From assembly GCA_022750115.1 (NCBI GenBank), contig JAKIWI010000001.1, positions 147,490 through 211,489 of the forward strand: DNA of 64,000 nt, written 5' to 3'. Position 1 is the first letter of the stretch; every line of letters starts with the position of its first letter. Position numbers and translations under genes: made by a program. The DNA comes from Thermoplasmata archaeon (GTDB lineage: Archaea > Thermoplasmatota > Thermoplasmata > Lutacidiplasmatales > UBA184). This document shows, in pieces, positions 32,676-40,059 of this stretch. The notes under the pieces are model-generated. The model saw only the letters and a program-made list of their open reading frames with translations, had not been told where the DNA came from and ran no database searches.

Positions 32676-34892
32676 ATGCAACCCCGACCTGACGGCGTCC
32701 TGCGAATTTCGCGAGTCCCGTTCCGGGAGTCCGCGGGGATCTGGGCCGCTGCGTGCGCCCTAGCGTTGATCATCTCCGTGATGAGTTTCCCCGGCGGCGC
32801 ATCCGCGCCCGCAGGTGCCATCTCGGGATCGGGCGGAACCGGCTCGAGCCCAATTCAGCTGGCGGCCCTCTCCTTGGCGGCCGGGAGCGGACCTGCCGAG
32901 GGCGATCGAATGACCTGTCCCGTCGCCTCGGCGCAGACTGCTTCGTGCGCCCCATCCCCAGCTCCGTCGACCTCGGGCATTCGCGCCGCGTCGACCGCGC
33001 CCCGGACCTCGACGTTGCGTTGGGTCGGGGGCCCGATTACCCCTCGCCCGCCCGGGCGCGTGGCCTGGATGACGTACGACGTCGCCGCGGGCTACGTCCT
33101 GCTGTTCGGCGGAGGGAACGTCTCGAAATTCTACAACGACACCTGGAAGTTCCAGGCCGGAACGTGGACCAACATCACCCCGGCCGTCTCGCCCCCCGCG
33201 GTCGCCGACCTTTCTCTGGCCTACGATGCGGCCGATGGGTACGTCGTGCTCACGAATGGCCTGCCATGCGCCGGCCCCGCGCCCGGGTGCCGGATCGGGT
33301 ACCTGAACGAGACCTGGCAGTTCAGCGCCGGAAACTGGACCCAGGTGGTCACCACCGCCCATCCCCCGGGGTACGCCTGGGCGGCGATGACGTACGACTA
33401 CGCCGACCACTACCTCCTCTTCTATGGCGGGGCCGACCCCCTCTCCGGCAGCACCGGAATGCCGTACACGTGGAAGTACGTCGCGGGAGTCTGGACCAAC
33501 ATCACGAACGGCACGCAGCCCAATGAGCCGTTTCGGGCCGCCATGACCTACGACGTCTCGGACGGGTACGTGCTACTTTTCGGAGGCGGCCCCCGGTTCC
33601 CCCTGGAATGGAACTACACGTGGAAGTTCGCTGGGGGGTTGTGGACGAACGTCTCGGGCGCGGTAGCACCCCCCGGCGTGGAGCTCCCCGCCCTCGCCTA
33701 CGATCCAACGCTGGGCGATATCGTTCTGTTCGGCGGATTCAACAGTTCCTCCCGCGCCGACCTCGCGGACACGTGGGTGTTCCACGGGGGGACTTGGGCC
33801 GCCGCCACACCGACGGGCTCCCCGCCCGGCCGCGAGGAGGCGGGATTCGCAAACGACAGCCACGACGGCTACCTCGTGCTGTTCGGGGGGAACGAAAACG
33901 GTTTTGCCGGCTACGACACTTGGACCCTCGTCGCGAACGCTTCCCTGCCGCTCAACGCAAGCGCTCAGGAGAATCGCACCCACGTCCCGGTGGGCCAGCT
34001 CGTCAGTTTCACGGCTTCGGCCAGCGGGGGAACACCCGGCTATAGCTACGCGTGGTCCTTCGGGGACGGGTCGACGAACTCGACCCTCCAGAACCCGACG
34101 CACGCCTACTCCGCCGTGGGAACGTTCGACCCTCGACTCACGGTGAACGACTCGCTCGGCGCGACGAACTCGTCGTCCCTGGTCCTCGTTGTCACGGCTG
34201 CAGGGCCCCCCCTCGCGGTGACCCTGTCGGTGACGCCGGCCTCGATCGAGCTCGGGCAATCGTCCGATCTCTCGGCGGCCGCGACCGGGGGAAATGCGCC
34301 GTACTCGTACACATGGACCCTGCCGACCGGATGTGCGGCCGCGAATCTCTCCTCCCTCACGTGCAGCCCCACCGCCATCGGCAATCTATCGTTGGCCGTG
34401 ACCGTCCACGATTCCGCGGGCAGTACCGTGAGCCGGGACGGATATCTCGTCGTGACGCCGGCCGCGAGCGGATCCCTCACCGTGACGTTGGCGGTGACCC
34501 CGCATTCGGTCGTTCTCGGACAGTCGTCCACTCTCACGGCCTCGGTAAGCGGAGGGAGCGCCCCGTATTCGTACGCCTGGAACCTACCCGCGGGGTGCGT
34601 CAGCGCGAATCGGTCGTCCCTGACGTGCGCACCGACGGTCGCCGGCAATCTCACGCTGGCCGTGACCGTCCATGATTCCGCCAGCCATTCTGCAGTTCAG
34701 GGCGGATATCTCGTCGCGACCCCCTCGGGCGCTGCCAGCCCATCGACCGCCCCTCCCAGCCTCCTCCCGTACTATCTGGGGGGCGCCGTTCTGCTGGCGG
34801 TGTCGGGTCTCCTCCTCGTCATCCTGTTCGCGCGACGTCGAAGATCCGCGCGGCCAACCGAACCTCCCGCAGGGGCCCCGCCGCGCCCGTGA
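32676..34892 (+). CDS. Surface protein with Kelch-like propeller, PKD-like domain and tandem repeats
   Basis: A 738-residue secreted protein. Signal segment at about residues 20-42; Ser/Pro-rich stretch to about 110; Kelch-like blades (about 120-425) with recurring MTYD...GYVLLFGG...NDTWKF...W pattern; a PKD-like domain (about 435-510, YSYAWSFGDGSTNST); two tandem 88-residue Ig/PKD-like repeats (about 513-685); one C-terminal transmembrane helix (about 693-716) with a basic tail. Many N-glycosylation sequons. Probably adhesive or cell-surface. The ATG has a TATA-like element 27 bp upstream. It is the only gene between the two tRNA-end repeats. Confidence 0.88.
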   Translation: MQPRPDGVLRISRVPFRESAGIWAAACALALIISVMSFPGGASAPAGAISGSGGTGSSPIQLAALSLAAGSGPAEGDRMTCPVASAQTASCAPSPAPSTSGIRAASTAPRTSTLRWVGGPITPRPPGRVAWMTYDVAAGYVLLFGGGNVSKFYNDTWKFQAGTWTNITPAVSPPAVADLSLAYDAADGYVVLTNGLPCAGPAPGCRIGYLNETWQFSAGNWTQVVTTAHPPGYAWAAMTYDYADHYLLFYGGADPLSGSTGMPYTWKYVAGVWTNITNGTQPNEPFRAAMTYDVSDGYVLLFGGGPRFPLEWNYTWKFAGGLWTNVSGAVAPPGVELPALAYDPTLGDIVLFGGFNSSSRADLADTWVFHGGTWAAATPTGSPPGREEAGFANDSHDGYLVLFGGNENGFAGYDTWTLVANASLPLNASAQENRTHVPVGQLVSFTASASGGTPGYSYAWSFGDGSTNSTLQNPTHAYSAVGTFDPRLTVNDSLGATNSSSLVLVVTAAGPPLAVTLSVTPASIELGQSSDLSAAATGGNAPYSYTWTLPTGCAAANLSSLTCSPTAIGNLSLAVTVHDSAGSTVSRDGYLVVTPAASGSLTVTLAVTPHSVVLGQSSTLTASVSGGSAPYSYAWNLPAGCVSANRSSLTCAPTVAGNLTLAVTVHDSASHSAVQGGYLVATPSGAASPSTAPPSLLPYYLGGAVLLAVSGLLLVILFARRRRSARPTEPPAGAPPRP
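34212..34731 (+). repeat. Two tandem 88-residue protein repeats
   Basis: Within the surface-protein gene, units beginning at 34212 and 34476 encode matching sequences: LAVTLSVTP / LTVTLAVTP, LGQSS, GxAPYSY, NLSSLTC / NRSSLTC, LAVTVHDSA and GYLVxTP occur at the same positions in each. Confidence 0.85.
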
Positions 34893-35078
34893 GTTCGCCC
34901 CGCGGCATGCGGGGGGGATTCGGACTCCGGAGTTTCGGCGGAACGATCGGGCGAGGGGGCCGACGCAGTTCCTTGCCCCGCTCGGGAGCGAGGTGCACTG
35001 GGGGAGCGTAACGTGTTCCGCGGTTCCACCGGAACCGGGTCGCTGTCGGTCGAGCCGCCGGCTGGTTCCGCAGGAGAG

Positions 35079-35101
35079 GCGGGCGCGGTGGGATTTGAAC
35101 C
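35079..35101 (-). repeat. tRNA-Arg 3'-end direct repeat (copy inside the intact tRNA)
   Basis: The intact-tRNA copy of the 23-base repeat; differs from 32537-32559 at one acceptor-stem position. The two copies enclose about 2.5 kb. Confidence 0.6.
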
Positions 35102-35155
35102 CACGTCAACCGGATTAGGAATCCGGGGCACTGGTCCGTGCTGTGCGACGCGCCC
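35080..35155 (-). tRNA. tRNA-Arg (anticodon CCT)
   Basis: A complete 76-nt cloverleaf on the minus strand: acceptor GGGCGCG pairs with CGCGCCC plus discriminator G; D stem GCAC/GTGC; anticodon stem CCGGA/TCCGG enclosing loop TTCCTAA (anticodon CCT, reading AGG); variable TTGAC; T arm GTGGG-TTCAAAT-CCCAC. No intron, and CCA is not encoded. The flanks 34893-35079 and 35156-35365 show no genes. Confidence 0.96.
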
Positions 35156-35365
35156 GACGGACGGCGGGGGGTCGAACCCGAGGGAGGCTTCCCTCTTTCG
35201 CGGCCCCGGGTTGCATCGAGCGCGCGCTCCGCGCCCGTAACGTCCTCCCGGCTCGCGGCCGGGCGGCGACGATTGCCGAGTCCCCAGTCGCGAGAAAGGG
35301 CGTCCCCTCCCGCTATCTGGGGCGGCCGGCTGCCGCTTCTCCCCCTGCGGGAGCAGGCGAGGGAG

Positions 35366-36778
35366 ATGGACGCGGACAACACGGCGGCGAAACGGGGAGC
35401 GGCGACCTCCGTTCGCCCTCGGCCCGTCCCCCCACTTCCGACGCCTCCGCCCGCCGAAACTGAAAAGCCGGGCCGCGATCCGGAAGCACCCGGGCGAGCG
35501 CGGGATCGTCGTCCCGAACCCGACGTCGATCGGTCGAATCTGGAGGAACTTTCCGAAAATCTCTCCTGGCGCCGTGCGGCTCCCGAACCGCTCTCGGGTC
35601 CCGAGGCATACCCCCAGACGCGTCGTCTCCACATCCTGATGGTGGGCTGGGAGTTTCCGCCGCACCATTCGGGCGGACTCGGCGTCCATAGCTACGAGCT
35701 GTGTCGGGAGCTCACCCGGATGGGGCACCGCGTCACGTTCCTCACGCCGTTCCCTGGGCCGTTCACCCCCGTGAACGGGGTCGAGTTTCGCCACCCCGGG
35801 GACCACCAGGACGAAGCCCCGGAATTCCCCGAAGCGTACTGGACAGGCCAGCTCGAGGGGAGCCCGTTCGGGGAGGCGATCGATGGGTACAACGCCTGGA
35901 TCGCCTCGGGGAGTGGAATCGGCCGGATCGACATCGTCCACGTCCACGACTGGTTCGGAACGGTCGGCGGCACGGAGCTCGCGCGGCGGCTCCGCGTCCC
36001 CGTGGTCATGACCGTTCACTCGACCGAGTACGACCGCTCGCTCGGCCACCCCTGGGAGCGGATCCTCTGGCGCGAGCGCTTCGGGGTGCAGAACGCCGAC
36101 GCGGTCATCGCGGTCAGCCACCACCTCGCGCGTCAGCTCGAGGAGCGCTACGCCGCACGCCCCGAGCGGATCCGCGTGATCTACAATGCGGTCCGTCCGT
36201 CGCCCCGCCTCACTCCAGTTACGTCGGCTCGCCGCACCGTGCTCTATCTCGGTCGATTGGCGGCCATGAAAGGGGTCGACACGTTCCTGCGCGCGGCCGC
36301 CCGCGTGGCGCCCGCCTTCCCCGACGCCCTGTTCGTCGTCGCGGGTGAAGGTCCGGAATACCCGCGACTCGTCGACCTCGCGGTCCACCTCGGGATCGCG
36401 GATTCGGTCCTCTTCCTCGGGCATGTGACCGAGGACGAGCGTGTCGTGTTGCTCGCTTCGGCCTCTGTCTTCGTTCTTCCCTCGATCGTCGAGCCGTTCG
36501 GGATCGCCGCCCTGGAGGCGATGGCAGCGGGGGTACCGGTCATCCTGTCGAAGACGAGCGGCGTCGCGGAGATGGCGAAGAGCGTGTTCGCGGTCGACTT
36601 CTGGGACACGGAAGAGTTCGCGAGCCGGATCGCGGAGCTGCTGATCTATCCGGTGCTGCAGAGCACGATGGGCGAGGGAGGCCGCGCGGACGCGCTCCGC
36701 GAGGGCTGGCCGGAGCGGGCGCTCCAGACCGTTGGGGTGTACGCGGAGCTCCTCCGAGGACCGGGGGGTCGGACGTGA
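35366..36778 (+). CDS. GT4/GT5-type glycosyltransferase (glycogen synthase-like)
   Basis: A 470-residue GT-B glycosyltransferase. About 80 disordered Pro/Arg-rich residues precede the catalytic part, which opens LMVGWEFPPHHSGGLGVHSYEL, the sugar-nucleotide loop typical of archaeal glycogen synthases. The second half has YLGRLAAMKGVDTFL (lysine/arginine donor site) and the E-x7-E motif EPFGIAALE. It would transfer glucose from ADP- or UDP-glucose to an alpha-glucan. Overlap by 4 bases with a GH57 gene and two GH15 genes downstream mark a glycogen/starch cluster, as in Methanocaldococcus. ATG 35366 is preceded by GAGGGAG. Confidence 0.9.
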   Translation: MDADNTAAKRGAATSVRPRPVPPLPTPPPAETEKPGRDPEAPGRARDRRPEPDVDRSNLEELSENLSWRRAAPEPLSGPEAYPQTRRLHILMVGWEFPPHHSGGLGVHSYELCRELTRMGHRVTFLTPFPGPFTPVNGVEFRHPGDHQDEAPEFPEAYWTGQLEGSPFGEAIDGYNAWIASGSGIGRIDIVHVHDWFGTVGGTELARRLRVPVVMTVHSTEYDRSLGHPWERILWRERFGVQNADAVIAVSHHLARQLEERYAARPERIRVIYNAVRPSPRLTPVTSARRTVLYLGRLAAMKGVDTFLRAAARVAPAFPDALFVVAGEGPEYPRLVDLAVHLGIADSVLFLGHVTEDERVVLLASASVFVLPSIVEPFGIAALEAMAAGVPVILSKTSGVAEMAKSVFAVDFWDTEEFASRIAELLIYPVLQSTMGEGGRADALREGWPERALQTVGVYAELLRGPGGRT

Positions 36779-38004
36779 AGATCCTGTTCTACCTGCACAT
36801 GCACCAGCCGTGGCGGCTCGCGCGGTTCCGCTACCTCGACCTCGGGAGCGGCCGGCCGTACATCGACCGCGAGCGCAACCTCGCGATCTTCCGCGGCATC
36901 GCGGAACGATGCTACCGCCCTGCGCTCGACCGGCTCATCGAGGCGACGTCGAACTTCCCCGACTTCCGGTTCAGCCTGTCGGTCACCGGAACCTTCGTCG
37001 AGCAGGCCGAGGCGGCGGCGCCGGATGTACTCGACCGACTCGCGCGCCTGGTGAAGACCGGCCAGGTCGCGCTCGTCGGAGAGACCTACTACCATTCTCT
37101 CGCGTTCCTGCTCCCCGCCCCCGAGCTCGCCGAGGAGGTCGACCGCCACGCGGCGATGCTGAAGGAGCGGTTCGGAGCCGAGGCCCGCGTTCTTCGAATG
37201 ACGGAACTCGCTTATTCCGACGACCTCGCCCGCTTCGCAGAGTCCCGGAAGTACTCGGCGATGCTCGCCGAAGGTTGGGACGGACTGCTCCACGGCCGCT
37301 CGCCGAACCACGTCTACTGCGCCGCGAGCGCTCCGACCGTCCGCCTCCTCCTCCGCAACTACCCGCTGAGCGACGACGTCGGGTTCCGGTTCTCCTCCCG
37401 GGAGTGGCCAGAGTATCCCCTTCTGAGCGAGAAGTACGTGAGCTGGCTCGGCCAAAGTCCCGGCGACGTCGCCGGGCTGTTCATGGATTTCGAGACGTTT
37501 GGGGAGCATCACAAGGCCGAGACCGGGATCCTGGACTTCCTGGCCGCACTCCCGGGTGCGGTCGACCGCGACCGGCGGCTCTCGTGGGGAACGGTCGAGG
37601 ACGCTCTCGCGCTGCCCCCGGTGGCGCCGCTCGCCGCCCCCGTCACAATGAGTTGGGCCGACGCCAATCGCGACCTCGGCGCCTGGCTCGGAAACGACCT
37701 ACAGCGCTCGGCGTTCGAGGCGGCGAAGAAGCTCGGGACGTTGGTGCGGACCCTCGGCGACCCCGTGTTGCTCGAAGAGTGGAGGAGGATGTTGACGTCG
37801 GATCACTTCTACTACATGTACGTCGGCGGCCACGGCGCCGACCTCGGCGTGCATCAGTACTTCAGCTCCTACGGAACCCCGTACGACGCCTACGCGAACT
37901 ACATGAACGCCCTGACCGACCTACGGCAGCGTACGGTGTCCGCCCTTGGTCGCCGCGACCCGGAGAAACGCTCGCCGCCCGTCGCGAGCGCGCCCGAACA
38001 GTGA
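36775..38004 (+). CDS. GH57 alpha-amylase/glucanotransferase family protein
   Basis: A 409-residue glycoside hydrolase family 57 enzyme, starting at the conserved YLHMHQPWRL. The predicted nucleophile is E144 in RMTELAYSDD and the acid/base is D238 in FMDFETFGEHH, both within the right family motifs. It hydrolyses or rearranges alpha-1,4-glucan. No signal peptide, so intracellular. The GTG overlaps the glycosyltransferase stop (GTGA), indicating translational coupling. Alpha-amylase versus 4-alpha-glucanotransferase or branching enzyme cannot be decided, though the length favours the amylase group. Confidence 0.92.
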   Translation: MKILFYLHMHQPWRLARFRYLDLGSGRPYIDRERNLAIFRGIAERCYRPALDRLIEATSNFPDFRFSLSVTGTFVEQAEAAAPDVLDRLARLVKTGQVALVGETYYHSLAFLLPAPELAEEVDRHAAMLKERFGAEARVLRMTELAYSDDLARFAESRKYSAMLAEGWDGLLHGRSPNHVYCAASAPTVRLLLRNYPLSDDVGFRFSSREWPEYPLLSEKYVSWLGQSPGDVAGLFMDFETFGEHHKAETGILDFLAALPGAVDRDRRLSWGTVEDALALPPVAPLAAPVTMSWADANRDLGAWLGNDLQRSAFEAAKKLGTLVRTLGDPVLLEEWRRMLTSDHFYYMYVGGHGADLGVHQYFSSYGTPYDAYANYMNALTDLRQRTVSALGRRDPEKRSPPVASAPEQ

Positions 38005-38119
38005 CCACTCGAGGGGCGAACGGAAAAGGTCGCGCGGACTGGCTACCGACGGTGGGACCCTCGGAGCACTGCCAGGCGGCGACCGTTCTCGTACCGGCCC
38101 GTCGCGCCGAGGACTGCCC

Positions 38120-39985
38120 GTGATCGAGCAACTCGCCGGGAACGGCCGGGTCCTCCTCACGGTCAACGAGAACGGCGAGTGGAACGAGCTGTTCTACCCG
38201 CACCCGGGGCTCTTCCAGCACTTGCGCGAGATGCGGCTCGGCGTCTACGACGTCCGCGAGCGGAAATTCGCCTGGCTGCGTCGCGGGAACGGATACTCGA
38301 TGGCCACGGCGCCCGACGGTGCCGGGAACCTGCCGGGCTCGCGGTGGACCGGCGCGGGAGTCACCCTTCATGTCCAGGACCTCGTCCATCCGAACCACGA
38401 CCTCGTGATGCGGGTGATCCGCGTCCGCGCCGACCCCCCGCGACCGTTGCGGATCTTCTCCTACCACTCGTTCCACATCGCCGAGTCGATGTACCAAGAC
38501 ACCGCCTACGTCGACCCGAGCGCGCGCTCGCTCGTCCACTACAAGCGGGGGTTCTACTTCGGGTTCTTCAGCGACCCGACGTTCACGCGCGCCGCCTGCG
38601 GTGAGCACACGCTGAAGGGGCTGCAGGGAACGTACGTCGATGCGGAGGACGGTGTCCTCGACGGCCGGACGATCGCGCACGGCGCGGCCGACAGTGCGCT
38701 GCAGTTCGACATCGACCCGGTCGCGGACCGGGACACCACCGTCCATCTGTTCCTCGCGATCGGCCGGAGCCCCAGCGCGATCGCCGCGACCCGGGAGTAC
38801 GTTCGCGCCGGCGGTCCCGAACGGTTCGAGGAGGAGGCACGCGCCTTCTGGCAGGCGTGGGTGGGCCGGCGCCAGCCGAAGGCGCCCGCCGGCTTGAGCG
38901 AGCGCATCGCGCAACTGTACGCTTCGAGCATGCTCGTGATGCGACACGCGACCGGGACGAACGGCGCGATCATCGCGTCGCCGGATACCGCGTCCCTCGT
39001 CATCGGCGGAGACACCTACAACTACTGCTGGTGGCGCGACGGCGGCTACGTCAGCAAGGCGATGGACGAGGCGGGGCTCTACGAGTACTCGCGGCGGTTC
39101 CTCGATTTCGCGATGAGCTGCCAGAGCCCCGACGGCTCGTTCCTCCACCGTCACTTCCCCGACGGCGCGATCGGCAGCACCTGGCACCCGCCGCCGTTCC
39201 TCCAGGTCGACCAAACTGCGACCGTCATCGCGGCGACCTGGCACCACTTCAAGCATGGGCGCGACCCGGATGTCCTTCTCGATCTCTGGCCGCTCGTCAA
39301 GGGCGCCGCGAACTTCCTCACCGAGTTCCGCGACCCGGCGACGCGACTGCCCGCTTCGAGCTTCGACCTCTGGGAGGAGCGCCAGGGGATCCATGCGTAC
39401 TCGACCGCCGCCGTCGTCCACGCTCTCGAGCGAGCGGCGCGCATCGCGCAGGAGCTCGGGAAGGACCCGGCCCGATGGCGGGCCGCCAGCCAGGAGATCC
39501 ACACCGCCGCGGTCGAGAAGTTCTGGGACCCCGGGACCTCGCGATTCGTCCGCTCGTTGTCGCCCCGCAGCGACGCGCTCGACGCCTCCCTGCTCCTCTC
39601 GCTCAAGTTGGGGTTTCTTCCGTGGGACGACCCGCGCGCCCGCCAGATGGTCGACCAGATCGAGGCGCGCCTGTGGAAGCCGGGGACCGGAGGCCTCGCC
39701 CGGTACGAGGGGGACCAATACTACGGGACCGAGAATCCGTGGATCGTCTGTACGCTCTGGCTCGCCGAGGCGCGGTTGCGGCTCGGCAACCGGGATCGGT
39801 GCCGCGAGCTCCTCGAGTGGGTCGCGGAGCACGAGACCGCAACGCGCCTGTTGCCCGAGCAGATCGACTCGGCGACGGGAGCCCCGAAGAGCGCGACGCC
39901 GCTCACCTGGTCCCACTCGACGTTTGTCGACGTCGTCCACAAGTACACTCAGCCTGCGCCGGACTCGGACCCGGGCGACTCGTGA
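38120..39985 (+). CDS. GH15 glucoamylase-type hydrolase (archaeal, short form)
   Basis: A 621-residue protein: N-terminal beta-sandwich (about 1-250) and an (alpha/alpha)6 barrel of glycoside hydrolase family 15. Active-site segments: YNYCWWRDGGYVSKAMDEAG, the general acid in SSFDLWEERQG and the general base in LPEQIDSATG near the C-terminus. It releases glucose from alpha-1,4 (and possibly 1,6) glucan ends. No signal peptide. GTG 38120 fits the start of the sandwich domain; the 115 bp after the GH57 gene hold nothing recognisable. Confidence 0.92.
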   Translation: MIEQLAGNGRVLLTVNENGEWNELFYPHPGLFQHLREMRLGVYDVRERKFAWLRRGNGYSMATAPDGAGNLPGSRWTGAGVTLHVQDLVHPNHDLVMRVIRVRADPPRPLRIFSYHSFHIAESMYQDTAYVDPSARSLVHYKRGFYFGFFSDPTFTRAACGEHTLKGLQGTYVDAEDGVLDGRTIAHGAADSALQFDIDPVADRDTTVHLFLAIGRSPSAIAATREYVRAGGPERFEEEARAFWQAWVGRRQPKAPAGLSERIAQLYASSMLVMRHATGTNGAIIASPDTASLVIGGDTYNYCWWRDGGYVSKAMDEAGLYEYSRRFLDFAMSCQSPDGSFLHRHFPDGAIGSTWHPPPFLQVDQTATVIAATWHHFKHGRDPDVLLDLWPLVKGAANFLTEFRDPATRLPASSFDLWEERQGIHAYSTAAVVHALERAARIAQELGKDPARWRAASQEIHTAAVEKFWDPGTSRFVRSLSPRSDALDASLLLSLKLGFLPWDDPRARQMVDQIEARLWKPGTGGLARYEGDQYYGTENPWIVCTLWLAEARLRLGNRDRCRELLEWVAEHETATRLLPEQIDSATGAPKSATPLTWSHSTFVDVVHKYTQPAPDSDPGDS

Positions 39986-40059
39986 GGACCGACGAGGCGC
40001 GCCCACCCGCCCAGCCATGGATCTTGGCTCCGGGCCGCCCGCACTGAATTCGGAGAACG

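Noticed and set aside
32560-35078. A complete mobile element between the tRNA-end repeats.
   Set aside because: Only one surface-protein gene is present; no integrase, replication or transfer gene supports a functional element, so only a scar is proposed.
35165-35215. Another tRNA T loop (GGGTTCGACCC on the minus strand) just upstream of tRNA-Arg, with a possible long variable arm.
   Set aside because: No matching acceptor stem or anticodon arm could be built; most likely chance in GC-rich sequence.
37862-40018. 718-residue open frame on the minus strand opposite the GH57 and GH15 genes.
   Set aside because: Arg/Val/Gly-rich antisense shadow of the real genes; no motifs. High GC leaves few stop codons in other frames.
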